64,000 bases of DNA, from contig OZ234499.1 of NCBI GenBank assembly GCA_965153455.1, positions 18,968,271 through 19,032,270 of the forward strand, read 5' to 3'. How positions within the stretch are numbered: the first letter of the stretch is position 1; each line of letters starts with the position of its first letter. The position numbers and the translations under genes were made by a program. Of this stretch, positions 12,236-24,539 are shown one piece after another. The notes below the pieces were generated by a model, which saw nothing but the letters and a program-made list of their open reading frames with translations, searched no databases and had not been told where the DNA came from. This DNA is from Sphagnum compactum (taxonomy: Eukaryota; Bryophyta; Sphagnopsida; Sphagnales).

Positions 12236-12814
12236 ATAAATACATTACATAAACTTGTTTTTCAAAAAATAGACATGGTATAATATCACACTGCATTTGA
12301 CAACTGCTTTGGCTCCTTTTACTATGAATGCACCCTTCTATATGGTAAAATTCAATCATTTTTAATTTTTTGAATCAATGTTATAAATTTTGTGATGTGT
12401 GAAGTTGTTTTGTTGCTATTGGAGTGCTGACAAATATAAATACACTACTGAAATACAATTGAAGGGAATTGAACTTGACAATAGGAAGTTGAGAGTTTGA
12501 ACTTCATGCCATTACAAATATTTGTCCAATATCTTTGAACACTACCATTAAAAGTTCAAAGTAATCCAAGATTTACCAAAATAATCTTCTTTAATTTTTC
12601 AATGTGAAAGTTTTGTTCAAAATGCATGCATTTGGTGAATTCATAGGTCCAATGTCCGTCCTTGTCGTTGGAAAATTGGATGATAGAACTAGATGATGTA
12701 GCCATTTGCATGGAATTTCTCAATGTTAAGGAAACATTTACATACAATCCACATTGCAAGCAAGGATCGCATGAAATCATGACATTTCGGTTGTTGAAAA
12801 ATTCTCTAGTTGAA

Positions 12815-13330
12815 TCAAAAGTGAGTGAGTACCATTTGATTTTTGACTTGAATGGAGTATTAGTAGTGATAGGGGAGGGTCCAACTAGATCTCGGCTAGT
12901 GATTTTGTGACTAGGGTTGAGAGAGTTCCTTTCAAGTTGTGCAACAAAATTCACTTACATATGGTATTATGTAATGAGGAGAAATTTTTCTAGGCATTTG
13001 GAAGCAATCGAAGAGAGACTGGTGTTCACCTCAAATCTTCAAGAATAGTAGACTAAACATTATGTTTCAGAAATGGGCATTTCCTCTTTAAAAAGCATGA
13101 AAAGCAGATGCCATTTTTTGGGAGACATTTTACGAGTCCCAAACAGACGGTGATTATTTGTTCGGAACTGTTTTCCTTTACTTGGAAGCCTTGCATTCTT
13201 CCGAAATGCAGGTCTAAAAATTTGTTGAGCTAATCCTTTTGGGAGGATTAAACACATTTTTCTTTTTGACCCTCGGTATGAGAAATTGGTTGAACTTTAC
13301 TCTTCCAAATGAAATCTAAACCTGTAAATA
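12815..13330 (+). pseudogene. FCP1/NIF-like phosphatase domain relic 1
   Basis: The plus-strand frame around 12820-12910 reads HLIFDLNGVLVV, matching the first strand and catalytic loop of FCP1/NIF (HAD-type) phosphatases, where the usual motif is DxDGxL/DxNGxL. After a stop at 12908 the same frame continues with LREFLSSCATKFT.YIW and MRRNFSRHLEAIEE, the segment that normally follows in this family. Later pieces drift between frames. Such proteins remove phosphate from Ser/Thr; the second Asp of the canonical DxD pair is Asn here. This is a pseudogene by stop codons and frameshifts. It could be a captured gene fragment inside a repeat. Confidence 0.6.
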
Positions 13331-13829
13331 AAAATAGGTGAAATATTTTATTCAATTTTCTATCTATTATGTCCTATGTAGTGTTGATTTTTTTTTGTTT
13401 TCTGTCTACTTGTTTGATTGTTATTAAATGTAAATCATGTATTATCAATTCATGTGTTATAAATTGTGCATATTTAATTTCATGGCAATAAGTTAAATGA
13501 CATTTAGATATATTGTTTGGTGGCCATTAAGGTCTAGTTGGAATTGGCTTGGTGGCCACTGGGGTTTTGTTGTGTGTGTTTAATTCCAACTTTTTATTGT
13601 TGTCTTGTTTGATATGTTGTAATGTCACATGGTGCCCACATGTGATGTTTTCTTGAAATATAATTTTTAATTCACGATTGGTCGATGTGTTGTATAACAT
13701 GACAACAATGTTCTTGATTGCACATCGTTATTTGATCATGAGTTGAATTTTGAAGGTGTGCATAATGCCTTAATATTTTTTATTATGTGCGTTTAACTGG
13801 GGCATATCTTTTTGTAGTTCAAGATTCAT

Positions 13830-14520
13830 TCGCATTAAGCCCAAGTGATCAAAAGTATATATTTGCATTCACGTTTACGCTCAAGACCTTCAAGGCCCAA
13901 AAACTTATTAAATTTAAGCATGAATGGTGTACTTTGCTATTTCCCTCCAATTGTTGTTTTACAAAGGAATGCCCAAGTGTTTGGAAAAAATATTGATAAA
14001 AGCAAAATCGAAGTGAGAGCTAGAGTGAAGCATTTTTCTTGTTCACACATTAGAAAAGTTTTACATCGTAATTTGATCTTGTATGAAATTGGAGGATGTG
14101 CTCGAAGGTCTTCTAAAATACATTCCTAGATTAATTTGTTTTTATTTGGGGACATGAACAATGTTCAAAGACTTTTGGTCAAATTTCTCTTGGGTCCTAT
14201 TATTATTTGAAGGATTTGAAGTGTGTGTACTATGGTTGTCGTGGGTTACCTTATGGGAAGGAAGATCAAACATTGGTGATTGACAACGAATTTAGTAAAC
14301 CATTTTGAAACTTGAGGTGGAGTGGTTTTTTTTCGAATCCTTCAAAAGTAAGTTGTTATCAAATAATAAGGTGCAATTGTTGAACTTTGCATCTCATTTG
14401 TGGCCAGCCTTAATTAAATTGCCTTCAACATGCACAATTTGAGATCATTATGATGTTTTGGTCAAGTATTCTAAGCCTCATTTAAATTCTTTTCCGCAAA
14501 ATTATTTTTAGTTCATGTAA
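13830..14520 (+). pseudogene. FCP1/NIF-like phosphatase domain relic 2
   Basis: A second plus-strand relic begins near 13900 (LLNLSMNGVLCYFPP). It continues with VFGKNIDKSKIEVRARVKHF, then in another frame RKFYIVI.SCMKLEDVLE, and further on YGKEDQTLVIDNEFSKPF and WFFFESFKSKLLSNN. This is the order of an FCP1/NIF-like domain: catalytic loop, cap-side segment, the VDD-like acidic motif (here VIDNE), then the C-terminal part. At least four frame changes and several stops are present. It lies about 1 kb after relic 1 on the same strand, so the two may derive from a two-domain gene or a tandem duplication. Confidence 0.6.
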
Positions 14521-15130
14521 TATATGAATTATGATAATGGCGATCCTGTTAATGCCCAACCTTCTTTGGGTATGCACTCTAAATCATTTCATCTCTTTTC
14601 ATTTTTGATCTTTCAAGTCATTTCTTATATTATATGTTGAAATATATTATGATATATGTTTTCTTTTGTTGGCACTGAGTTTTGTTTGCAGTTCGTTGTG
14701 TTTGTTCAAAGACTACATGATAGCATTTGCAGGTCTGAATGGGAGAAAGTAATGTTTGCCATTAGGATTCTTATTTCAAGATAATGTGAATATAATTATG
14801 TATTTGACCATGGACCATCACAAAAGGACAAAATGAAGAAGAATTGACCTTACTCTTAAAATTTACATTGTTTTAAGGTTACTTACATTAGTTTATGATA
14901 AGATTATAGTTGGCAATTAGGTTCAATTTGTATGTCACAAATATGTTTTATTTATTCCATTAATATGTCCATTGGAATTTCTATTTTTTTCAGTTTTGTT
15001 TGCAATAAGAGTTAACAACAAGTTGGGCACTAGCCTAGCTCAAACTTCTAATTGTATTTAAAATTTTCAATAAACTCTATTCATTTATGTTGATTCTATT
15101 ATGATAATCATTGCATCTTATTTTTGGTTA
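14521..15130. other. AT-rich stretch without recognised gene
   Basis: No domain, repeat or RNA signal is seen. Confidence 0.5.
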
Positions 15131-15660
15131 TGGTCAAAAACCTAGTGGCCACAAGGTGTAATTTGATGATGGATGTAAAGATGCATTTTGCTATTTGTTT
15201 TAGATTTTTTATTCTGGTTACAATCTATTGGCCACAAGGTGTAATTTAATAATGGATGTAAAGATGCATTTTATTATTTGTTCTAAACTTCTTTTATGGT
15301 TAAAATTTGGTGGCCACAAGGCATAATTTGATGATGGATGTAAAGATGCATTTTGCTACTTGTTCTAAATTTTTTACTAGGGTTAGGATTTGGTGGCCAC
15401 AAGGTGTAATTTCATGATGGATGTAAAGCTATATTTCATAACTTATTCTAGAATTTTTCTATGGTTAAAATCTAGTGGCCACAAGGCGTAATTTGATGAT
15501 GGATGTAAATGCATTTTGCTATATATTCTTTTTTTTTTGTTAGACTTAGATTTAGTGGCCACAAGGTGTAATTTGGATGTTCGACCTATATGTTTTTTGT
15601 TGTTTTCCTGAAATCTTTTACTGCGGTGAACAACTTGGTGGCCACTAAGTCATATTTGTA
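15130..15660. repeat. Tandem array, 82-83 bp period, seven units
   Basis: The phrase GTGGCCACAAGG recurs with GGCC starting at 15147, 15230, 15312, 15395, 15477, 15557 and 15640. Each unit continues with a conserved 'gtaatttgatgatggatgtaa' type stretch. Two related GGTGGCCA phrases lie upstream at 13520-13560. It is non-coding. Confidence 0.9.
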
Positions 15661-15888
15661 ATTAAAAGTCACATTGTTTACATAATGTAAATCATGTGTT
15701 GGTATTTTTGGACTTTTGTAAAGTCTAAAATTAATTAAATATGTGTTCATGGTAAAAAACCATAACGCTAAACCAAAAAATCTAATCATACCCCCTCCCT
15801 TTCATCGTAAAAAAAAACTTGGAATTCTTAGGTGGTGGGGTTACATCCCCCATGTGTGCAGAACATATTATTTTTCTTCATTATGCAT

Positions 15889-15909
15889 GTGTGTGTGTGT
15901 GTGTGTGTG
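15889..15909. repeat. (GT)n microsatellite
   Basis: About ten uninterrupted TG units. A shorter run lies at 16809-16821, at the edge of the LTR. Confidence 0.9.
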
Positions 15910-16007
15910 ATGCACCCCTAAACTCCTTAATAGATTCAATTGCAAGTCCAAAGGTGAAAACAACAAAAGGATAAAAAATTGAGTACGCTCCCTAACTCGC
16001 AGCATTT

Positions 16008-16809
16008 CGGGGGTAAAATGGCATGTTGGAGCTCCGGGATGGGGACTAGGATGAGTGACAAGCGAATCAATTATTCACATTGACCTACACAAACTAAACA
16101 ACAAGTTGGTTAGTGCGTAGTTGCAACACTTTTGGTGCACGGACGAGCCACAGGCAAACACAGACTCACCACAGCCTGGATTTAGGGGAAGCCACCACAT
16201 TCCCCCCTCATAATATTCTTTGTGCCTGGCCACGAGGCCTGCACCCAAATGTCATTTTGTCTCAGGACTCCCAAATTGGGAGTCCCGAAATTTTCGAAAT
16301 CGAGACTCCAACGACTTTGGAGGCGCAAAACTTCTTATGCAAACCTCTGATGAGGTGAGGTTTAAAGCAAAGTTATATCCCTTGTCGAGAATTGGTACAT
16401 ATCACGCCACCTGCATGCAAGTAAATCAGGGTGATTTTTGACTTTTAGTGGTTGGGAGTCGAATTGACAATTTGACTCCCAGCCCTTCTTTTGGTCATAG
16501 TTTATGTTTTAAGTACCCAAATGGGTCATGTAAACCCATTTTAGACATCTACGTTACAATAGCTTTGTAATGGTATAAGGAAATTTTTAATCCAGTAAGT
16601 TTTGACCTTTGTAATCACCCTTTAAAAATTCGGGAGTCCATTGGGACTCTAATTCCCAAAGTGGGAACCCACTTGGGAATGTGTGAGTTCATTCCCTCAC
16701 ACTCTCCTACACTCCCAAGAGCATGAAATGTGATTCCCAAGCTTCACTCTTGGCCGTCACCTTTGCAAGCCCTTGCCTTGGTCGCAAGCCCAAGGTTAGG
16801 GTTGCGACT
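16008..16809 (-). mobile_element. Solo LTR (Ty3-type, long subfamily), diverged
   Basis: Read on the minus strand, it begins like the LTR at 52.7 kb (GTCGCAACCCTAAC, then GGGCTTGCGACCAAGGCAA) and ends in the shared CTAGTCCCATCCCGGAGCTCC phrase and its tail. It shares the central palindrome (16453-16481) and the region preceding the promoter with three other LTRs in the window. No gag-pol sequence adjoins it, so it is a solo LTR. The TATA segment is degenerate here (reads AATATTATG). Confidence 0.75.
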
Positions 16810-16824
16810 GTGTGTGTGTGTGAT

Positions 16825-17140
16825 TTTTTGAGGTCCATGTACACCCAAAAACCATGATCAAGGTGCTATTGGTGGGAGGGAAAAGAAAGGGGAAAAAAAA
16901 ATGAGAATGTGCTTGAGAAGAGAACAAAAAAAAACTAAAACATTTGTAATTTTTTGGGTTCATGTACACCTTTAAACCCAATAAAAAGGTTTGGGTACTT
17001 GTTGGGGTGGGGGAGAAAGTAAACTAAACCAGAGAATATGTGTTGATAGGGAAACCAAAAGAAATTTTTTGTAAAATTATTTTTTTGGCCCATGTACATC
17101 CCGAAAACCCAAAAAGAAGATAAAGGTGCTTGCTTTGCTG
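16825..17140. repeat. Tandem array, ~127 bp period, three units
   Basis: The phrase 'catgtacaccc..aaaccc' recurs near 16836, 16962 and 17090. Each is followed by a 'gtgct..tg.tgg.ggga..aaag' stretch. It is non-coding. Confidence 0.65.
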
Positions 17141-17449
17141 GAGGGAAAAAAAAGTAAGCAAATAGTGCTTACAAAGGGAACATAATGTCAAAAACAAAAG
17201 TGATCCATTCCAACCCCCTTGAAAACAACCTCTCATTGTGGGGAAAAACAACCTTTTCACTAGGGGGGCGTTGCAAAAACAGCCTTTGGCCTCTTGCACT
17301 ATGCTTGTAGTGCATGGATTACATATAGGTAACTAGATCCATAGTGACCATGTCATATGTAGAGAATAAAATAAAATTACAAATAGTAAAAAAAGTAACA
17401 AAAATATTACTAAAAATATAAAAGTAATAAAATGCAACAAAAAATGAAA

Positions 17450-18200
17450 AATGAAAAAAAAAACCCATAGCCCCTTCCCCTTGCAAGAGTAAAAAATGGT
17501 AACAAAAAAATTTACAAACAATACGAAAAATAACAAAAAAATGGAAAAAATGAAAAAAAAAAAAAAAAAAAAACCCACTCCACCTCCCCCCCCCCCTTTC
17601 AAGAGTAAAGAAAAATGAAAAAAAAAACCCATGCCCCCCTTCCCCCTTCAAAAGTAAACAAGAGTAACAAAAAACTTCCAAATAATAAAAAAACAACAAA
17701 AAGTAAAAATAAAACCCATGTCCTCTTCCCTAAGCTTCAAAAGTACAAAAAAATAATAAAAAGTGCAAAAAAAACCCATGCCCCCCTCCCCTCTTCAAGA
17801 ATAAATAAAAATAACAAAAAACTAACAAATAGTTTTTAAAATAACAAAAAAGAAAAAATAAAACCCACGCTCCCCTCAGTCTTCAAGAATAAAATATAAG
17901 CAACAAAAAGTGAAAAAAAAGCATGCCCCTTTTCCTCTTCAAAAATAAACAAAAGTAACAAAAAACTTACAAATAATTTTTAAAAAACAAAAAGTGAAAA
18001 AATAAAACTCGCGCCCCCCTCCCCGCTCCACCACACAAATAGTTGGACAATCCACATTTAATGGATTGTTCACACTTTTTTTAACACATTCCTCCCTTTG
18101 CCTCCCCCACTTTCCTTCAAAACAAAAAATAAAACAAAAATCTTCCCATCCCCCTACCCAAATAATTCGATAATCCACATTCAATGGACCATCCACACTT
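17450..18200. repeat. Poly-C/poly-A tandem array with alternating ~58 and ~88 bp units
   Basis: Blocks starting with 'cccatgcccccctcccc.cttcaagaata' followed by A-rich stretches repeat about eight times. A separate pair of 'aatccacatt.aatgga' phrases lies at 18048 and 18173. The composition matches the C-rich half of the ~1.07 kb repeats, and 18310-18400 carries the tail of that family. The 99-126 codon minus-strand Phe-rich frames here are low-complexity artefacts. Confidence 0.75.
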
Positions 18201-18400
18201 TTTAAAAGGCAACTACACTCACAGTGACTAGGTCATATGTAAAGAATAAAATAAAATTACAAACAGTAAAAAAATATAGACAATTAGAAAATAACAAAAA
18301 TGAAAAAGGTTTTGAAAAACTACCTCCCATTACATTTGGTTTTTTGGGTCAAAATTGTCTATTACATGTGTCCTTGGAAGTACAGTGGCAAGATCATATG

Positions 18401-21150
18401 TATAGGATAGTGAAGTCGACTATGATCTGAATTTTAAAATGCAAGAAAATATGTAGCATCATGACTTGGAATGTGGCCACAACTTTGCCTTAACTCCACA
18501 AAGATGACATATCTATGTCACTGAAGTTGTATGTGTGGCTAAACAATAGACAAATGATTAGGAGGAAGGTAAAAAGGGAGTGTTAGTTAACTTTAGGATG
18601 GCAGTTACCACTATTTTACACATTAGGGAGAAAATGAAAAAAATGACTACCTCCAAGTGTGGCCCCACCCTTAGAAGTAATTGACATGGAAGGGGATATC
18701 ACAACAATAAATTGGTTTGAGTTTGAAAACAGTAAATCATATATCAACCCAAAAAGGTCAAACAATCATGATGTTTCTCTTTTTCAAAATTCAATGTAAT
18801 AACGTTTTGTTGTTAATTACTTAACTGATTTTTTGTTTAATTTTTTGGTGGAAATTTTAGGAGAATGTGGTTCTCTATTTATTATTTATTATATTTTTAA
18901 ACTAGAAAGTTTTGTTAAATTCTTAGTACCCTTGCAAAATAGCAGTTTGGCATAAATTAAATTATTTTTTTGAGGTGCCAAAATTTAATATAAGACTATC
19001 TCCCTAAGAAACTTTTTTGTGAAGGAACATGAACAATCTTTCGCCACATTGGATGTGTTGAACCGTATTTGTTCAAATTAACTAACGATTCAGCACAATA
19101 ATGTGCCAAAAGATGACAAAACCAAGGGTTTTCTTACATTGTTCACACAAAACTGAAAAAACCCTTGAGTTTGTTGTCTTATTCATGCTTCATATTTTTT
19201 GGTTATCCTCCTTCTGTTGGAACTTCAAAAGGTATTAGTTTGCATCTAGTCATAAATGGGATGAATGTTAATAAACGTTGTAGGATCTTGGCTAGTTCAA
19301 CACTAATTATAGTATTTGTAGAACTGTTTGAATTTTCAAAAAATGTTTTCTTCAAAGGATGAAATTTTGTGAAGGAAGATTTGAACCTTCAAGAATATTC
19401 CATTCTTTGAGATGAATATTTCAAACTTAATGAATTACTCAACATACATGTGTTGAAATGGCCAAGGTACTAGGGTGTTCTTGTTTTTTGATAAATATCA
19501 CACAATTGTTGAATTAATAAATATACAAATTGGTTAAAAAATGAAAAAGAAAATTTGAATTACATTTTCTAATTCAATTTGTATTTCACTAATTATGATA
19601 ATATTGTGTGATGTAATTTTTCTTAAAGAATGTTTATAGAATTCACTTCATAAATGACAAACAAATACCTGATTTTTTGAAATAAAATAATCTTTATAAA
19701 GATATAGCCCTGACTTGGTTGTCCTTTTTCTTTGTGGGACGTTGATTTCTCTCAATTTGGCGAGGTCAGAAAATTGGTGAATCACTTTTTCAAACTGCAA
19801 ATTTAGTCAAATTCCACTTGAAAAACACATCTGTCCAAATTAATTCTGCCAAACCCAGTATTAATTTAACATTACAATTTTTCATAGAAAGGCTGCTGTA
19901 AGTGATGACATACAAAGTGCCCAAGTGTAGATGTGGCTAATTTAATTATTTTTATGTCAAAAATGGGCGAGAAAATCCCCTCACTATTTTGGGGGGGGGG
20001 GGGCAAAAAAAAATTGGTGGATACCCAATTAGAATGGCATATCAGAAGCAAAACCAAGTCTGATTTTCAAGCCAAAGACTAGAATTTAGACCCGGTTTTT
20101 GTTCAAAGAACTGCACCTAGAAAGCAAAGCTTGAGATATGAATCAATGGTGAGGGAAACTGAAAACCCTAGGAAAAATTCTCAAGGTGGCCCGGGTGAAC
20201 CGGCCGTAATGCTAGTTACCTTCACCTTCTTGAGTGAGAATCACATAGACTTGCTTGCCATAAATATTGATGAAGGAAGAAGAAAGACTGTGATTCTGCC
20301 ATGCAGGACTTGCAAGGCCCAAGAATCTGATCCCATCCCACAAATTACCAGCTAGTTTACTGGAGACCCATGACATTCTTTTGAGAAAGATTCGAACATG
20401 GATTGGCAATTCAAGGTAGCACCCAACATGAAGTTGTCCTTGATAATCAAAATCCAACAACCACTTGATAACTCAAAGCAACAAAGCTTTTACTGACGCT
20501 TGATGCTGAAAAAGATGTTGCCGAATCTAGCCCAGAAGTAAAAGACTCCTTACAACGATCCTCAAAAGCTCGACAATGGACCAAAAAAAAAAACACCCAC
20601 CGGAAAGACTTACAAACAAAAATTGTTGGAAATTGCTTGCACTAAAATAAATGAGCTTGGCCCATTCCTAAAGCTTCTGGTTGATGATCCCAGATTGAGA
20701 GTCGAACGGATCTTGGGTATGTAGCAACAACTCTGAGCTTGAAGGACGGAAACGGTTTCAACAAAATAGATGGCTGAACGAGCCATAGCACCACTGCAAT
20801 ACCTTTCGTATTCCGTCGGACCGCACCATCCCCTTATTAGAGAACACAAAACCCAAACCTTGGATCCTCGACTTGAGAAACCCAAAAGAGAAAGTTTGTC
20901 TGAAAAGCCAATTGCTAAATAAATCTCCAAACAATTCCAAAGATGGACTGATGAATAATGATGCGAAGAATCTGCGCCAAGTTCCAACAATCAAAGCAAA
21001 CTAGGAATCGTATTCCGCACGCAATGTGGATGAGGCTATGTGCACATGTTTGGTAGAGTTTCATACTATTGGGCGGAAGATTTATGGGAGCTCATGAGTG
21101 TTGTCGCTCCAATTGTGTTCGTTTTTTCCTTTTTTTGTGTAGGGTTTCTC
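18401..21150. other. Long stretch without recognised gene
   Basis: AT-rich to about 20.1 kb, more balanced after. A G-homopolymer lies at about 19989-20002. Minus-strand frames at 20212-20994 lack family signatures. The more balanced composition from 20.1 kb on could be leader or flank belonging to the PPR relic that follows. Confidence 0.45.
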
Positions 21151-21393
21151 CATTTTGCAGATGATAATGTCTATTGGGAAGCAATGTGTTCTTCTTCTTC
21201 ATCGGTCCGAGAAGTGCAATTGTTTAGTGCAGCATGCAGTAGCCCTTGTTGTCTTGAGCTCCTGCATAAGAGGACCACCACCACCCATGGGGACGAAAAA
21301 GAAGAATGGTGGTCCTCAAGAGAAATCGAACAACCCCAACTATGCTCAACAACAACAATTTTGCAATTATGTTGATCTTCTTTCCATAGCACA

Positions 21394-22850
21394 ATGGATG
21401 GAAGAAATAGAGCCGGGCATCAACATAAGAGACCACCCTGGCCATTTTTGTCAACAGAAATCGGTTGTATAAAAACGTTGGTGAGAGTCCCTCTCGATCC
21501 TCCACAGTGGTGGGACAACAGACCAGCAAGAATGGTGAAAAAGAATGTGAGATTTCCCCTTATCCAACATAAGAAAACACTACACCCATGTTGGCTGAAC
21601 TACAAACACAATCCTTGTTGGGTGCAAGTGAAGCTTGTGGCCATGGTTCCAAGGAGTGGACAAATAAACATCGAATGCCCAACTTGGAATGTGTGTGAAA
21701 TCTAGACAATGGGAGCAAGCCATTGGGTTTTTCCAGCAAATGAAAAGAGAACACATGACTCCAAACACCTTCAATTTTGTTCTAGTGCTCAAAGCATGTA
21801 CAAAGTTGCGACTACTACAAGAAGGCAAACACATTCATATAGAGATCTTGTAAATTGGTTGTGAGTTTGATGTTTTTGTGAGCACCAGCCTCATCGATAT
21901 GTACATCAAGTGTGGGAGCAAAAAAAATGCTTGCAAATTTTTCAACAGAATGTTCAGCCATGATTTGGTCTCTTGGACAACCATGATCTCTGGCCATGTC
22001 AAACACGGAGAAGCATAAAAGGCATTGGAGTCGTATTAACATATACAAGAAGTGGTGCTGAATTTTGTCAATTTTGTGCTAGTCCTAAGTGCATGTGGAA
22101 GTTTATCAGTAATCAAAGAAGGTAGGGATGTTCATCAACAGATAATTCTAACTGGTTGTGAATCGAATGTCCATGAGTCTGGGCATTCTATTGAACACTT
22201 GCTAAACATCCTCCAAGCTCCTGCAGTTTGCATACCTGTTAAAAAAATTACAACCAACAAACACATTAGACTCACAGCTGCTCTATTAGATTTGTTCATC
22301 AGTTAACCTACATTCCTTGAGTGCCATGACAATAGGACACACATTCAAGGCCTCCACAAAGGTGACATAGTTGGGTTGCGTCCCTTTACATTGCACTAAG
22401 CTTGCCTGCTACATTTTTGGGTACAATTTTAATGCCTTGTGTCCTCACAATCCACTCATAACCAATTTGAATGACCTCTTCATGAATACAACTGCCCTCT
22501 TCAAGTGCAACAACACTTGTACAAGCATTCAAAAATCCCACAAAGATGACAGGGCATGGTTTCAAAGAATGCAAGGGGAAGAAGGGGTGTAGTTAGATAC
22601 TTCACCTTTTTGGGAGTGTTGCATGCATGTATTAGCATTTTTGCACTTGAAGATGGCAAGCATGTTCACAAAAAGATCATTCCAAACAACTATTGGAATT
22701 CTGATGTTTGTGTGAGTAATGCCCTAATTTATACATACACCAAATGTAGGTGCCCAAAGGACATTTTGAGTTCAACATGATGTCCATCAAGGTTGCTTGG
22801 AATGCCATGATTCTGGGGTATGTGGAATGTTGGCGATGATTTTGGCATCA
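21394..22850 (+). pseudogene. Second PDF-motif PPR relic, with inverted internal segment
   Basis: The plus strand at 21480-21650 carries a decayed PDF motif (LDPPQWWDNR, then FPLIQHKK, then a W.Q.KL.AM block), matching residues 55-101 of the PPR relic at the window start. PPR sequence follows in broken frames: 21750-22020 (NTFNFVLVLKAC, DVFVSTSLIDMYIKCGS, HDLVSWTTMISGHVKHG) and 22052-22160 (ACGSLSVIKEGRDVHQQII). From about 22180 to 22575 the PPR sequence lies on the minus strand (for example FVGFLNACTSVVALEEGSCIHE). From 22590 to 22800 it returns to the plus strand (LGVLHACISIFALEDGKHVHKK, SNALIYTYTKC). Many stops make it a pseudogene. Confidence 0.75.
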
Positions 22851-23600
22851 ATATTGGATAACGCGCAGAACTTCGTTTCGTCCGGGGGAACTTGCAAAAA
22901 TCCATGTCCTGGGCAGCTAGAGGTAAAAAAATCTTGTTGAAAGCATGGGATGGCTTTATTGTACGTTGTGGGTCAACATCACAACCCACCGTGATCTTGG
23001 AGCCCTAGACTTGTAGCTAGGCAAACATGGGAATAGGCGAACCGATTCGGTCTGCCCTGACGTCCATGGGTTAACTTACTAGAATTTGGCCATATTTAAA
23101 TCGTAATTTGTCAGCTATATTCCCCAAATCATACCTGAACAACGAACCATAAAATTCGGTAGGATCATGAGTTGTAGATCTACATGTTGGTTTGTCACAC
23201 ATCCCATTAGTTATAGACCCCTTGATTTAAGGGGGTGACCATCTTTATGGTAACCCACAATGTACACTATATCGTAATTTTAGGAAAAGGAATTTAAGAA
23301 AATGATCTTTTGTCCCATACCTATATGAATATTACATATAATTACAAATAACGCTCGTTTCCTTTGAATCACTTCAACAAAGAATTTGTTAATTTTGTCG
23401 CTATTACAATGAGTACGACATTTCGTATCTTCTGGAGGAGCACGCCATTTTCAAAATGATTGAAGGTGCCACCACTGACGGTACATATTAAAAAGATTAC
23501 AACTACAAACTACATTTTTCAAAACCTCTTTATATACCACATTGCTAGGTTCTTTTTGGGGGAATTTATTTTCATTATTTCAACCTGAAATTTATTTTTT
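22850..23600. other. Stretch without recognised gene
   Basis: No coding signature is seen. Mixed composition. Confidence 0.45.
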
Positions 23601-24059
23601 TTACATTTTTTATTTTTTTAAAGGGATTTGAAATAACCAGGATGGATGGTTCTTTGATTTTTTTTAAATTATTTTTCTCAAAGAACTGGAACCAACGGTT
23701 CATTCACAAATTCAAAGATCTGCACAACTCTGTTAATAACTAACCCCTAGTCTCTTCTTCTTCTTCTTGGGGAACGTGGAACCAGCGGGTAAATTCGGGT
23801 ATATGTATTTCTTAACGGGTGAGTGTATGAAATCAAAGAACCGGTTCTGACCCTTCACGGCTAGGCTAGTTCTCAAAAAAATCATACAACTGGATTTGAC
23901 CCCTTAACGGGGGTTCTCAAAAAATCAAAATCAAAAATCAAAGAACCTATCCTAGACAACTGGATATTTGCTGGTTCTTTCATCAGAAGTACCCAGACTA
24001 CTTTCAATTTTGGAACTATTAAAGAACCAGAACCAAAGCTCCTTTGAATTATGATTTTT

Positions 24060-24385
24060 TTAATAATTTTAAAAAAAAAAACCCAGAACCAAAGGTTCTT
24101 TTGTCTTGTGAATAAATGAAAACCCGGAACAAAAGGTTCTTTGATTTGCGAATAATTGAAAAACCCAGAACCAACAGTTCTTTTGATTTGTGAATAAATT
24201 AAATACCCAGAACTAAAGGTTCTTTGATTTGCAAACATGTTAAATGAAAGGTTCTTGGATTTGTGAAAATATGTATATGAAAAACCTGCAACCAAAGGTT
24301 CTTTGATTTGTGGATATATTAAAAAGCGAGAAAGAAAGGTTCTTTGATTTGTGAGTATACTAGAAATCCCAGAACCGGAGGTTAA
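24060..24385. repeat. ~41-bp tandem array carrying a palindrome in each unit
   Basis: Units start near 24091, 24132, 24173, 24215, 24247, 24294, 24335 and 24376. The consensus core is the dyad AGAACC-AAA-GGTTCT followed by TTGATTTGTGAATAAAT. Looser matches extend back to about 23620. The 213-codon minus-strand ORF across it consists of the repeated translation and is not treated as a gene. Confidence 0.85.
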
Positions 24386-24539
24386 TTTTAAGGGTTTGAG
24401 AACCGCCCCCAACACTGCTTGAAACCAGCGCTTTGGGACCTGATGATTAGTACTTACAGAGTATTCCTCCCTCGTTCTTCTTCTTACAACAACAAACAAA
24501 GCAGCTGCCGGAATTCTTCCCACTGTCAGAAGTAAGAAA

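Noticed and set aside
17319-17699. 126- and 99-codon Phe-rich frames
   Set aside because: They are the reverse strand of poly-A/poly-C tracts; low complexity only.
23882-24523. 213-codon minus-strand frame
   Set aside because: Most of it translates the 41-bp array and its surroundings; repeated NQRTF/QIKEP phrases and no domain.
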